From Podocnemis expansa (taxonomy: Eukaryota; Chordata; Testudines; Podocnemididae), in contig ML682005.1 in the NCBI GenBank assembly GCA_007922195.1, forward strand, positions 26,943,015-27,007,014: a stretch of 64,000 nucleotides of DNA, written 5' to 3'. Positions 11,948 to 23,732 of the stretch are shown here, piece after piece. The position numbers and the translations under genes were made by a program. Below the pieces are notes generated by a model, which was not told where the DNA came from, searched no databases, and saw only the letters and a list, made by a program, of their open reading frames with translations. Numbering within the stretch: position 1 is the first letter of the stretch; each line of letters begins with the position of its first letter.

Positions 11948-14300
11948 TATGTACCATCTGGTGTGAAGTCAATTAATGTGCACAGATCCAGGAGCAGGCT
12001 CAATGCTGTTCTACCAGCAGAGTGCCACTAGCCAGCATCATATTCTCATGTGCTGCTAACTGTTTCTGTTGGCTGTACAGGGTTCTCAGGGCACAGCTGT
12101 ATGATGGCCTTCTAAGGATATACCAGCAGATGGTGCAAATGCCATCTTCTGGGGTCTGAATTATGGAACAGAGAACTGTGGCTTGATGTATCTATGAGAA
12201 CTGCAATTTCATCCCTCTTGATAAATTGAAATGGAGAGCCACTGGAGCAGGGTGGCTGTCCTGCTCTCCCATCTGTGAAGTCGGGAATGAAATATGATGT
12301 TCCCCTCTGGCAGTTAACCCATATAGGAAAACTGTCGTTGGGACATTGGGAGAAAGTAGATTTTGAAAATGACCAGTGGGAGGACATTTAGCAAACTTCT
12401 GACATTCCTGTGTTGATTTTTCTCTCTATCACTGCATCACTGCTCTGAAATGGATGTTGAAAGAGTTTTGAACATTTTAACTGCCCCCGGCCCATGCCTG
12501 GCAGCAAAAAAGTCCCTTGCAGAGTGCCACAGGAGGCATGCGTCATGCAAGACACTTGCAAATGATTGGCCTCAGCATCCTGCTTCCAATCTCTGTGGGA
12601 GGCATAGCTGTTTAGAGCCAGTCAGCTTTCATTAGTATGTACATTGATAATGCCTGTCTGGTACTCTGAGATACAGTTCCAGGAAAGCAGTTGTGAAAGT
12701 TCTGTGCTCTTCCTGAATTTAGCTGGAACAGCCAATTCAGGAGAAAAGTAACAAACAGCGGTCCTGGCCTTAGTGGAACGATGATGACAGCAACAAAAGA
12801 AACTGTCAAATAATATGAAAATTCCAGGGACTGGCTTCATGATGTTAAATGTTGGTTTTGATTAATCCCCTTTAAATTATATTTCCTTTTATAGTGCATT
12901 AGCATGACTAGCTCAATCTGCTGCTGGAAGCACAGCATTGCCTGTTTTCCTTTCCACTATTCTAATTTCAGAAATAAAAGAAATCCAGGGGGAATAAGTA
13001 CCCAGATAACAGTGACAAGAAATAAGCAGCAGCAATATAACTTTATCACAGGAGCATGGCATGTAGCTCCTCCTCAGTTGTTCTCTTCATTAACCCTTGT
13101 GCACAGGGTGGGACTTCTAGTTCTCAGTATCCCAAAGTTGTCAGGAGGGGTTTGGACACGTATAGCCTTCTCTCTCTGTCTGCTGCTGGAGTGCAGTGAG
13201 ATTGGCTCATGCATGCCTTTCCTCAAGATGTACTGACAGAGGGGACTCTGATTGGAATTGGGCTGAGGTGCCTTTCTCCCTCATCCATGAGGTGTGAGGA
13301 ATTAGTCTTGTATGCCTCCTCCTGCAATCCCACTATCCAAAAGAAAGCACTTAGCCAGACCTTCTAAGCAGAGATGACCAGTTATGCAAATTATTTGGTG
13401 ATTTTGTGAGATGAGTAAACATAAAGCCACATAATTTTGTTTAAAATGCTAATCATTTATTGAAACATTCTGGCCATTCCTGTTTGAAGTCTAGCTAGTA
13501 AAGAAGCATTTCCTTCAGTGGGGGCCACATAGTCTGGCGATCAGAGCCAGGAACTCCTGGATCCTCATCTGCTACTGACTCACTGGGGGGCCTTGAAGAA
13601 ACCATTTCTTATTTTTCAAATGCAAAGTGAGGATAATAATATTCCCTCACCTCATGGGATGACTTGAAGGTTAGCTAATGCTTGTAAAGTACAGTGAAGT
13701 TGAAGAATGTTAAAACTTCAAGTGTTGTCATAGTCATTATTTCTACTAGTGGTAGCCAGTCAGAAGATAAGTGTAAATGAAGTTCTTTCCCTGATTAATT
13801 TCTCCCTTATCATAGCAGTATCCTTTCTCTTTGTCAGTGCACATCCTTGTGCAAGACACTCTCATTCTGCCTGCACTTAGAAAGAAGGGACCATTTCTAA
13901 TGTAAAGAGAAGTCTTGCTGTAATGCTTGATTTTTCTGTTGGGGCGTACAACAGTTTTGCTTTGCTTATGTTCTAAAGGGGAAGTGTTGGAGATCATTAA
14001 GAAATATGACAGTCTGTGCCTCCAAATTAAAAATAGATTGTGGAGAGGAGAGAACTAATGTATGTTGAGTTATCCGAAAAGCAGTCAGAAGAATGAGGTT
14101 CTGAATCCAGCCTGTTACTGCCACCTAGGGTAAAAATTAAAAACAACACCCAAAAAATTTCATCTGCAAAAAGTAGTGGCTCAACAGTTTGCGTAGGATG
14201 AAAGAATAGTAATCTTAATTTCAGAAAGAAAGGAGTGCTTTGATGTATCACTAGTTGATAATGCCTTTCTACTGCTAGTGTACCAACACAGCATTTTCTA
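11948..14300. other. LDLRAD4 intron, unassigned
   Basis: Intronic sequence with no exon showing LDLRAD4 similarity and no confident repeat boundary. Short open frames are at chance level. Confidence 0.35.
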
Positions 14301-14311
14301 CTGTGAGCATC

Positions 14312-14527
14312 CAAAGAAAGCAAGGAGTCTTGTGGCACTTAAAGACTAACAGATTTATTTATCGCATGAGCTTTCGTGGGAAAATATCCCACTTTGTCAG
14401 ACGCTTTTGTGGGATGTTCTGCCACAAAAGCTCATGCGATAAATAAATCTGTTAGTCTGTAAGTGCCACAAGACTCCTTGCTTTTTTTGCTTTACTAGAC
14501 TAACACAGCTGCCCCTTTGGAACTTGG
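14312..14527 (-). mobile_element. Fold-back retroelement (Penelope-like?) with 11-bp target duplication
   Basis: The left arm (about 14315-14380, agcaaggagtcttgtggcac..) and right arm (about 14421-14488) are near-perfect inverted repeats separated by about 40 bases, followed by a unique tail actagactaacacagctgcc. The whole is flanked by ctgtgagcatc at 14301-14311 and 14528-14538, an exact 11-bp duplication. Variable-length target duplications and fold-back ends fit Penelope-like retroelements. Other copies lie at 37945-38065 and 48372-48520. Minus-strand 14371-14400 carries a hammerhead-like core. Confidence 0.75.
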
Positions 14528-14538
14528 CTGTGAGCATC

Positions 14539-16597
14539 TAGTCTCACAAACACTAAACCTTCATTTGTGTTATCATTACTTTTAGATCTTTTAGTGTGTA
14601 TAGAATAAGCTTTATCAACTGCTGTTACTATTTTAGGACCTAAACCTAAAGCTTTTCTCCATAAATTATTACCCAAAACAGGAATATTAGCTATCTCTGA
14701 ACCCTTGAGAAGGATGCAACCCTAAGATTTTTACTTCTAATATTTTTTAATCATTTGTTTAGCAGCATGAAGAAACGTATCATCTTCCATCCCAAAATCT
14801 AATACTGTTTGAAAAGAATCAGATTTAGGGGTCAATACATGAAATTTTTTCTTTCTAATTATAGATCTTGGATCTCAGTTTGGCAAACCCTTTCTCCAGT
14901 CCCACTGACTCAGTGGGATTGCTTGTTTGAGTCAAGTGAATGAGGGTTTGCAGAATTATCCAGATCTCTGGGTTTGTTAGCCAAAAAGCCCTGGAGAAAA
15001 AGTTGTTTGAGCCTCTGCAACTAGGTTCCCACTAGGTGGTTTCTGGCTCTGATTGTTTTAAATTGAACTAAAAAAGAAAATGATTCTGGTCTCATTTTTA
15101 CTGTTTGTTATTTAGAATCTGTTATGATATAGAGAGCTTGCTCATAGTTTGTCATACTAAGGAATAAAACTTAAGGAAGCCAAATCTCATATGCTTTCCA
15201 CTTGCAGCTTGGTAGCATCACTATTAATGTAGAAGCCATATCTTCAGAAACATCATTGAACAGCATCCCTTGACTTAGCACATGAAAAACCCGACAGCAT
15301 CCTAAATGGCACAGATGCCAGAAACCAACAACGTATGGTAAAAGAACTTAAGCCATGAGGCAGCGACTCTGGAGGCAGACTTCATTTAACTCACCCTCCT
15401 CACTCCTGGCCACTGTGAGCAGCATGGAGCTAGGTATTGGCTGGTGGAGTGGCAATAGCTGATGCCAGTGGTGAGAGCACAAGGTGCTTTATTTGAGTCT
15501 AAAAATCACAACTCCTTTATTTCAAGAAAATGGCCTGTCAATTATTGGAAAAGGAAAGGTAGTTTTTGTTGTGTTTGTAGCTATTGATCAACTCATGAGT
15601 GAAAATAAGTTGAGGTATGGATCGATTTTATTTTTAGTACTGAATTACTATGTCTCAGTGTATGGACTGATAAAGAAAGAGAGGAATAGAGAGTGAGAGA
15701 ATACAAATACAGTATTATAAAATCTTTGCTTTATTTTAATTGATGCAACTTCAGAGTCTAGGAAAGGAGATGAAGAAGCCCTCTGACTGGCAACCAACAG
15801 CTGAGAGTGAGAACTCACCTATAGTTTTCATCTGCTGGGTGTCAGGCAAAATCCACAAGCATGGGGAATAAGGGGGAAAGAATTAAAATGTTCCCTTTGA
15901 TTGGTAAAATAATTTCAAGCACAGCAAAGTGGCTGAAAAGACCTAACTTGGTGGCGGATGCCTGTGCAGCCAGAACAGTTTTTGGCCAAATATATGCATC
16001 CTTTCATAATGGAGATAAGATTCAATTTGATTTGATTCTTGTATAGACTGAGAAGAGAACAAAATTACTTTCATGGCATCTCGGTCCCTGCTTCAGCAAA
16101 TCACTTAATTATATTAAACATTACATTTAAAACTAAGAAACGTTAAATTAGTATAGGAAATCCCTTCCCCTTTCGACCCCTCATCCACCACTGTAATAGC
16201 ACCTAACAAACTAAATTACACTAAATAAGAAGGTGAGAAACATGTCATGTTTGATATTAAATGAAAAAGATTTTTTGCAGAACCTTACAATATCCATCTA
16301 ATATATAAAATCTAATAAAAGAAAATTATGAAGAAGGCGCTACACATGTACATACACATTTATTTCTCTCCTGTCTTTTCTCTCTTTACCCTTTCCCCTA
16401 CTCTTTTTTCTCTCTTTTTCACTTCTTCTGTTCACTTCCCTTTCCCCCGTTTTGGCACCTTTCCTCCTTTTGCATTTTATTTAGTCTCACGAAATTTGTT
16501 TCTAGTTGCTCTTTTGGGGCAGCATACCTTATTCTGTTTCTCTAGGAGGCTTTTACACATGGAGTAACTAGATTGCAGCAGAAATTTGCTTACAAAG
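14539..16597. other. LDLRAD4 intron, unassigned
   Basis: AT-rich intron. A short segment at about 14895-14960 resembles the ancient 'tcaatgggac' palindromic repeats. No exon seen. Confidence 0.35.
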
Positions 16598-16599
16598 TA

Positions 16600-16962
16600 C
16601 AGTGGGGACCTGTTAACGCATGACCCGTTTGCGTGTGGATCCAGTTACCGTGCGCTCTGGTCATGTTCCCCGAAGCTATCAACTTAACACGTGGGACTCA
16701 CTAACGCATGGTGCCTAAAGGCAGAAGTTGGCCTGGGCATGGAAACGCGCGAAGTGAGTAACAACTTAAGGAGTCTGGCACGCTAGCTAAAAGGGGAAGT
16801 TGGCCTGGACATGGAGACAAGTAGAGTGAGCCTTATTAGTGCTGCACTCTGCTTTGTTTGTTTGTTTGTTTGCTCGCTGCGGTCCCGTTTGTGCGCGGTC
16901 AGTTTAACACGCAGTCGCGGAGGCTTGTCCCCCAACACCTCCGTGTTAACGGGTCCCCACTG
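16600..16962. mobile_element. Pogo/Tigger-type MITE, 363 bp, TA target site
   Basis: Ends cagtggggacctgttaacgc and gtgttaacgggtccccactg are about 20-bp inverted repeats with TA duplicated on each side (16598-16599, 16963-16964). This matches the pogo/Tigger end type. The sequence is relatively rich in CpG, suggesting a fairly recent copy. Confidence 0.85.
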
Positions 16963-17002
16963 TACTTACTTTCTCCCAGCATCCCCTTCATGGGATTAGC
17001 TT

Positions 17003-17805
17003 TAAGGCTTGTCTATATGGAAACTCATATCAGTATGATTCTATTGGCATAGGTCAGTGGTTCACAACCTGTGGCCTGGGCACAAAAAGTGGCCCACAGA
17101 GGCTTTCAAAGTGGCTCGCAGCTCCTCTCCTGCTGGCTACAGAAGGGAGTTGTTGCCTAAAGACCCAGGTAGACCATATTTCCGCAGGGCTAAAAGACCA
17201 ATCAGGCTCCTTGCTGCAGCCAAGGGGTGGGAGATCAACGTTTCCTTGCCTCTGGCTGCAGCAGGGAGCATGGCAAAGCACTCCACCTAAATCCATAGGG
17301 GCTGGAGTCTCTGCTGCTGCCAGAAGGAAGAGAGCACTGATCTTCCATCCCTTAGGCTGCAGAAGGGAGCCACTGGCTACAGATCAAGGTGGAGTGCACA
17401 AGCTTAGTGTGTTTTCCCTGATGCATCCAGGGAGATGAGAGCTTGTCAATCAGCAGCCTCTGCACTGAATTCCTTCTGTCTGGCTGCAGAGGTGGAGGGC
17501 CTGCTGGCAGAGAATGGTGGCCCTTGGGGGTTGTAAAAAAGATATCTGTGGCACTTGAGCCAAAAACATTGAGAACCACTGACCTAAGTAAATTGCTATA
17601 GTTACACTGGTATAATTCCCTGCATTGTACGGCCAGTCTTCTTCTGGATGAGTGACGTTTTCCAGTTTGGCTTAAAATACTTGCAAAGCTACATAAAGTA
17701 AATTCCACAATTAAAATATCCATCCAGGGAGCTAAGCCACTTTAATTATACCAAGTAAATTCAGACTTTACTTATACTATTTAACTTGCCATGTAGATGA
17801 GCCCT
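17003..17805. mobile_element. MITE (gtctatatgg ends) split by an hAT insertion
   Basis: Left end aaggcttgtctatatgg and right end ccatgtagatgagcccttc are inverted repeats. The interior on both sides of 17055-17581 is the same AT-rich 'ctggtataa' type sequence, so the hAT at 17055-17581 inserted into it. Related 'gtctacac..ttttgccagta' sequence is at 29500-29800 and 27480-27770. Confidence 0.6.
17055..17581. mobile_element. Non-autonomous hAT element nested in a MITE
   Basis: Ends cagtggttcacaacctgtgg and cattgagaaccactg. Flanks gcataggt and acctaagt agree at 5 of 8 positions. The interior is GC-rich with repeated ggctgcagmaggga phrases. Confidence 0.65.
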
Positions 17806-19020
17806 TCTGCAGCACTTGATGTATAGGGAACCTGAGTCAGTGTGGTACTTTAGTTGACATCTTTCCCCTTTCTGTATGACACTGCATGAACATTGTTCCA
17901 TCTCCCTGTGAATTCTGATCATAGTCCTAGTCAAATCTGAGCTACCAGAACTTTCCTTTGCTTAGCTTTTTTCTGGAGTAGTCTTTTTATGGTGGGGATT
18001 GGTGAAACAGATACACATTTCTTATGCTGGAATAGGCTCAAAATGAGCAACGGAAAACTGAAGCAGAACAACTGCTATAAAATGAATAAACATCTCATAA
18101 ATTAACAGGGAATGCAAGTGAAGCAGAGAGTATGTAAATGAGCTCAGGACATCTACCTAGATTTGTTTCTGCACAGAGGGGAATTGAGGGGGCGTAATGA
18201 ATAAGCAGGAAATTGAGATTTATTATAAACCAGAAAGAGACAGCTCTTTTGGCCAGATAGTCCTTGCCCGTTCCTAGGATTTCTTATACGTGTATAATGG
18301 CAGAACTTGACTAAGTTCTAAGAAACTTTTCATTACTGAGGTGCTTCGGCAAAGCCAATTCCCTCATAAAAACATTTTGATTTTGCTACATTTAGGCGAA
18401 ATTTTTGTGCTTTACTGATTGCCTTATCCCTTTTGGATTTATCTGAAAGCTGTGCTCTTTTCATTTGTGATGTTTTCAAGTGAAATAAAGCCATTAAGAT
18501 AGTTATTTCCATTCTGAAAAAAAAAAAAAACTGAAATAACAGTGCATGGTTTTTTTTCCTTATTGGCATTTTTTGGTTTTTTGTTAGTACTTAATGTTAT
18601 AGTAAACTACACAAATGCATTTGTGGCATATGAAGGAAAATCCTTAGTGGGAATCAGATGGATGGGGAGGAGACTGAGGAATGGAAACTGGTGGGTAAAG
18701 CTTTGGTCATAATTGTACACTGCTCTATTCTTGGGTTGGACAAAGAGATCCTGGGTTCAGAATATTATATCATGGACCAATGAGATTGTGAACATTAGAT
18801 TCTGTTGTGGATCATTTGACTCTTGTGCTGTAGCCTATAGTACAGCAAGGTGAGGAAAGTCACGTGCAACTCAAGAAAAGCAAGATGTGCAAGCTTTTAC
18901 TGAATGAAAGAAGGCAAATTCCTAGAGATGGTTTAGCCTGAAAGTTATGCTCATGTTTGCTGTCTTTGTTCTTGACTGAGTTCTGGGTTCAGGTTTCAAT
19001 AGTAAAAGAGGTGATAGGTT
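17806..19020. other. LDLRAD4 intron, unassigned
   Basis: AT-rich intron close to the 54-bp exon. No second exon or repeat boundary was recognised. Confidence 0.35.
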
Positions 19021-19300
19021 AACATAAGAATGGCCACACTGGATTAGACCAATGATCCAGCTAGTTCAATATGCTGTCTCCTAACCAGTGGCCAATGCCA
19101 GGTATTTCAGCAGGAGTAGACAGTATGAGAAATCATCAAGTGATTCACCTCTGTCACCCATTCCCAGCTTCTGGCAATAGAGGCTTGAGACACTTCAGAG
19201 CATGGTTTTGTGTCACTGCCCATCCAGGTTAATAGTCATTGACAGACTCATCCTCTATGAACTTCAAGATTATTTTTAGATAATGTTTCTTTTGATAACT
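19021..19300 (-). mobile_element. CR1 LINE 3' region, minus orientation, turtle-like subfamily
   Basis: aacataagaatggccacact then ggattagaccaatgatccag, ctagttcaat and gtcacccattcccagcttctgg match, in reverse, the common turtle/crocodilian CR1 3' end (ctggtctgatccagtgtggccattcttatgtt). It ends about 100 bases before the LDLRAD4 54-bp exon. Confidence 0.85.
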
Positions 19301-19396
19301 ATAACTGACAAAAGTTGATTGTTCTGAAAAGTTCTCATTATGTTGAGATAAAAATGTTATGCAAGAAGTTAATTATTCTCTACTTTCTTCTGCTAG

Positions 19397-19450
19397 GAGG
19401 GGTGCTTGTGGCCTTCAGACAACTCAGTGTCACGACAGGGTGCTTCAGAG
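19397..19450 (+). CDS. LDLRAD4: LDLRAD4 penultimate coding exon (54 bp, 18 codons)
   Basis: Flanked by a good acceptor (pyrimidine-rich run ending ctgctag) and a donor (gtaacg), this short segment reads EGCLWPSDNSVSRQGASE in phase 0. That matches the cytoplasmic segment just upstream of the Smad-interacting region in vertebrate LDLRAD4 (human EGCLWPSDSAAPRLGASE, from memory). It starts and ends on codon boundaries, so including or skipping it removes exactly 18 residues. Human LDLRAD4 isoforms are known to differ by an 18-residue insert here. It is too short for ORF scanning and was found by splice sites plus peptide similarity. The transmembrane exon that should precede it was not found between 1 and 19396, so the upstream intron probably extends beyond the left edge. 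Confidence 0.9.
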
Positions 19451-20629
19451 GTAACGTTTAATTCCTGGATAACTTCTAGTGATTTGCTTTATTGCTTCTT
19501 GCACATTTTCCCCTTCCCTCAGAAAATATTTGATTGCTGTGCCAAAAAGTTGGCCAGTTAACGTCTTTTAATATAGATCAAAAGAGAAAAGCAGTGATTT
19601 AATAACTTTAAGCTTGAGAAGTTTTGGTTGCCCATAACTCCTATTGACGAGGCAAAGTGAATCATTGTCTTTAAATTCTAAGTCCACGCAAAATGTCTTT
19701 GAAAGCAACACAGTTTTGCACTGGAACAAGGGACCATGCTTTAGCATTGTGGTCCTGGTTGAGTGTTGAGGTGAAAGGAAACAGAGATGGTTTCTCATGG
19801 TGAGGGTGTGATGTCTTAGACCTTTTTCAACTCAATTAAAATGACCATCTGTATTCCTCAGTCCCAACAAAACAAGATATTAATCTGTATAGGAAGAAAG
19901 GCCCCCCACTATCCAAAAATCAATATTGGGACATTGTTTTAAGTTTACAACTAATGTATTTCAGGGGTGGAAACAGAAATAACTTTTCTGAAATGTTTTG
20001 TCTTCAAGGAAATAACTCCCCTCCCCCCCACCCCCAGTGTACTGTTTTATAACTTGGCAAAGAGGTGGGGAATACAACCTTTTTGGGAACACTCTTCCTT
20101 TTTTAGAGCCATTCATGCATTACTTCTACTAATTTTTTACACCCTACCTCTCATTCACACCGGCACTGATGAGCGTGTGTGTGTCTCTCGCTCTTTGCAT
20201 TGCAGTCATAGGGTGTGATTCCAGCTTGTGTAGAGACACCAAACTAACTTCGGTCTAACTAGCTCAGATACCAGAACAGTGGGGCTGCAGCATCACACAT
20301 TTTGACATGAGCTTCAGCACAGGCTAGCCACGCAAGTAATTATCCAGGGTTCTGGGCAGGCATGTACAGCCTCTGCTGAAACAAAGGTTGCTGAAGGTTC
20401 ACTGCTCTGGTAATCCAAACTACCTAGATTAAAACATATGAGCTGCAGTCACACCCAGTGTAACTGTGTGCACACACACATGCATGCACGTAACTTCTTT
20501 AGTTAGGATTGAACTAGGTGGGCAACACCTTCAGGCAGGGACCATTTTCTTTGTTGGTCCTTGATAAGACATCATGCATTGCTGGGTGATGTTTGGAAGT
20601 ATCTTCACATCTCCCTTTTACCTTTTCAG

Positions 20630-21172
20630 ATCATGTATGCCCCAAGGTCCAGGGACAGGTTCACCACTCCATCATTCATGCAGAGGGACCGTTTCAGTCG
20701 CTTCCAACCAACCTACCCTTACATGCAGCATGAGATTGACCTTCCTCCAACCATCTCCCTCTCTGATGGAGAAGAGCCGCCACCATACCAAGGGCCATGC
20801 ACACTGCAGCTCCGGGACCCAGAACAGCAGATGGAACTCAATCGAGAATCTGTCAGGGCACCACCCAACAGAACCATTTTTGACAGTGACTTGATCGACA
20901 TTTCGATGTACAATGGGGGCCCTTGCCCACCAAGCAGCAATTCGGGCATAAGTGCAACCAATTATAGCAGTAATGGAAGGATGGAAGGACCACCCCCAAC
21001 ATACAGTGAGGTCATGGGTAATTACCCAGGCTCCTCTTTTTTCCATCACCAGCACAGCAATGCACCTCCTTCAACACAGAGGGGGAGCAGGCTTCAGTTT
21101 CAGCAGAACAATTCAGAGAGCACAATAGTTCCTATTAAAGGCAAAGACAGGAAACCAGGAAACCTTGTCTAA
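20630..21172 (+). CDS. LDLRAD4: LDLRAD4 terminal coding exon (180 codons plus TAA)
   Basis: The reading frame opens after a strong acceptor (ccttttaccttttcag) and begins [11 protein letters not shown], in frame with the 54-bp exon upstream. It encodes the cytoplasmic tail of LDLRAD4 (C18orf1), a single-pass endosomal membrane protein that restrains TGF-beta signalling by competing with SARA for receptor Smads and that binds NEDD4-type ubiquitin ligases. Visible motifs, counted from the exon start: PPPY at residues 50-53 and PPTY at 122-125 (WW-domain ligands), and the Smad-interaction core PPNRT at 78-82. It ends [11 protein letters not shown], the family C-terminus. PMEPA1 is the close paralogue, but the RSRDRF start and the PGNLV end fit LDLRAD4. 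The methionine further upstream in the open frame (20561) is intronic, so it is not a start. The N-terminal LDL-receptor class A module and membrane helix lie outside the window. Confidence 0.97.
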   Translation: MMYAPRSRDRFTTPSFMQRDRFSRFQPTYPYMQHEIDLPPTISLSDGEEPPPYQGPCTLQLRDPEQQMELNRESVRAPPNRTIFDSDLIDISMYNGGPCPPSSNSGISATNYSSNGRMEGPPPTYSEVMGNYPGSSFFHHQHSNAPPSTQRGSRLQFQQNNSESTIVPIKGKDRKPGNLV

Positions 21173-22290
21173 GTTACTTTCCCAAGTTCACTTGAACTGA
21201 AGAGAAGAGAATCAAACAGGAGTGTGGAGGAAAATCCCTGCATTCCTGTGCACAATGTTGTTAATTTACACATGGTACAACATAGTAAAACCAAACGTGC
21301 AAATCAGTTCTTTGTTTCTGATTCCTTTCAGGGGAACTGCATGCAAAGTGGATTGAGTTAATACCAGCTTCCATTCAGTTTGGCCATGAGCAGTGTTTTG
21401 GGGGAAAATATATATTATTATTTTTTAAATAAACTATTTGAATTATTTAATTCTAAAAGGAAACTTAGCACAGAAACTGGGCTTGTGCAGCCTGTTTTAT
21501 ATTACCTGAATGGCAGAAAGAAGAAGATGAGAAGAAAGTTTTGTTAGGTAAATGGGGGAAGAATTGGCCAGTTTGCTTTTTTTCTCCCAAGGTGTGGAAT
21601 TTTTTTTTTTTATATGAATCGAATTCCTGTTTTGTGTGCCAAGGTGTAAAGTTGAGAAATTAGATGAATGCAAGGAGTTAATTTGTGTTGTGAAAAATGT
21701 GTTTTAAAAAGTTGCACTATCTTAATGTTTAAAAAATATATATACGAGGGAACTGTTTTACGTGAAGTTCTTCTATATGTTGTCTTTTCACCTGTGGAAT
21801 AATGGTTAGGCCCCAGGAGTAATCTGGAGAAGTTTGCCCCTTCCTTCAATATTTGTCACTGAAAGGGGACTGTTGAATTTAACCTAACATCTATTGACTT
21901 ACATAAATCAGGAAATACAGGGACACTTAACACATTATTATCTTCATAGTAATTTGCATTAAAACAACAGTGCATCAGTGAAGTGTCTTGGAGACTTTTG
22001 GATGGAAGTAAGCAAACATGAAATTCCAGAATTTCACATCATTTAGGTTGTTTTAGCTTTTATTCAGTTTCGGCCATTTGTTTCATTGAAAGCAAAACAA
22101 AAGAATCCCAGGCATGTTGATTTATATTAATTATTAACAAAGACCTGCCATTTTTTTCCTCATTTTCACAATGCAGTATCATCATTACTTAAGGTTTTAA
22201 AGATTCTGTCTTCACTGTAGCCCAAAATATATTTAGTCACATATCCTGATGTTATGCAATAAACTGTTTGAAAATGCAAGGTAGTTCTGT
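21173..22290 (+). other. LDLRAD4: LDLRAD4 3' untranslated region (minimum extent)
   Basis: AT-rich, repeat-poor sequence directly follows the LDLRAD4 stop codon. It contains two canonical AATAAA hexamers, at 21428-21433 and 22258-22263. The second is followed within about 80 bases by a GT-rich stretch (gtgactctttgttgtg), typical of a cleavage/polyadenylation site. The UTR may run further, because later AATAAA hexamers occur near 25604, 26382, 27598 and 28304 and the 26-29 kb stretch is also poor in repeats. The exact transcript end cannot be decided from sequence alone. Confidence 0.65.
22258..22263 (+). terminator. Candidate LDLRAD4 polyadenylation signal AATAAA
   Basis: A canonical hexamer in the context gcAATAAActg, about 1.1 kb past the LDLRAD4 stop, with a GT-rich element downstream near 22335-22355. 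An earlier hexamer at 21428 lies in a T/A-rich run and is a weaker proximal candidate. Confidence 0.5.
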
Positions 22291-22569
22291 CTCCCCTGCC
22301 CCCCTCTTCACCTATGTAATGCTGTTAAAATATGTGACTCTTTGTTGTGCATTTTACTGTCCGTTTTGTACTTAAATTCAGTACTGGAGATCCATCCTGT
22401 TTAAACTAATGGACCTCAGTAACCACATCCCCCCCTACGCAGTTTCTGCATCCCACTGATACTTTTTACAGTGCTAGTGATGTTGGCAATGGTTTCTGCA
22501 GCATTGGAAAGCCATTAGAAGTGATTTGTTAAACCCCAATTAATCTCACTGTAAGCCATTAACCTTTTG

Positions 22570-22679
22570 CTATGGGCCTGAACCTGCAAAATCCTTCCTT
22601 GTGCAAGTAACCCCATTGAGCTCAATGGGAGTATGCATATGAATAATGATTACTTGGGTGTGTGTAGGGTTTGGCCCTG
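22570..22679. repeat. Ancient palindromic repeat (ccccattgagctcaatggg core)
   Basis: Arms gggcctgaacctgcaaaat and gtagggtttggccctg surround a palindromic core, a widespread sauropsid hairpin repeat. It lies within or just past the LDLRAD4 3' UTR. Confidence 0.55.
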
Positions 22680-23244
22680 TTTTTTGCAATACTGGTCTTA
22701 AAGTAATTGAAAGATAAGTGTCTGCCTGTTGCTTAGGGTTTTGCTTTCCATGGTCAGTCTAGGTGCTGAAGCTAATGCAAGAATTGGAAGGCAATTGGTG
22801 GTAGTGACTTCAAGAGCACACAGATAAAGCACAACATGCACTTAAAATGCATTTTGGAAATGGACTTTAAAAGAAAATAAGAATCTTTAGCGTCTTAGTT
22901 TTAATATTCCTAATATATATGTGTAGTAGAGTTTTCACTGTATGGTCTCACTTTTTCTATGGTCTTAAGCCTAGTGCTTTGTTAACAGCAGCAACCAACG
23001 AGTGCACTGCGGAAAAGTACTGTACTGTACAGGATCTGTTCCGATTGCCGAAGGCTGGATTTCTGTATGACTTTGGCATATGAGAGGGCTCGATTGAAAC
23101 ATTGATTACTGAAGTGAATCTTTGATCTATGCAGAGTTTTAATGCCAAAACAGCATGTGTGTATGCGTGTGTGTGTTCATTTTATGGGTCTCTGTATAGG
23201 CAACTTCGTAAGTGAGGTGAATTTGTCCTATTCTAGCTTGATAA

Positions 23245-23732
23245 ACAGGCGGATCAAGGGCTTCAGGGCCCCTGGGCCTCCTCAACCAGTGGCCCCGCAT
23301 CACTGGTGGGCCTTCCGCCCCTGCTGGCAGGCCAGTGCTGGGCGGGCTGGCTCGCACGCGTGGTGGGGCTGGCTGGTGCGCATGGTGCAGCTTCCAGTGA
23401 GGCCAGAAGTCTGCACCAGAGACTGTACCGCACACGTCACACAAATCCCCCCCTCCCCAAACTCCCAGGGGCCAACCAGCCGCGTCCAGAGAGCCTGCCT
23501 CACCCCCTGGTGGTGCATTGCTGGGCCCAGGGGTAGCAGCTCAGAGCCTGGCCTCTGGGCTGACCCCACTTCCCCTGGGGGGGGGGAGAACTGGCTGGCC
23601 CAGGGTGTAGCGGGAGGTCAGAGAGGCCTGCCTGCCCCACTCCCATCCCCAGTGCTGGCAGCGCAAAGGGCCCCTGCATTGTGGTGGGCCCCTGGGCACA
23701 GGTCCCATTGGCCTGTGCGGTAATCCACCTCT
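23245..23732. mobile_element. GC-rich non-autonomous DNA element, about 490 bp
   Basis: Ends acaggcggatcaaggg and cggtaatccacctct are inverted repeats. The interior is strikingly GC-rich (gggcccc, tgggc) inside AT-rich flanks, and creates a 193-codon chance frame. Flanking 8-mers agree only at 5 of 8 positions. Confidence 0.55.

Noticed and set aside
1..19396. Search for LDLRAD4 LDL-receptor class A and transmembrane exons
   Set aside because: No segment reads as the hydrophobic helix or HYKxSTRSF motif next to splice sites; presumably beyond the left edge.
20561..20629. Upstream methionine extending the LDLRAD4 terminal exon frame
   Set aside because: A strong splice acceptor ends at 20629 and the family sequence starts right after it; the upstream part is intron.
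23142..23723. 193-codon plus-strand frame
   Set aside because: Coincides with a GC-rich transposable element (23245-23732); low-complexity Gly/Pro/Trp content, no domain.
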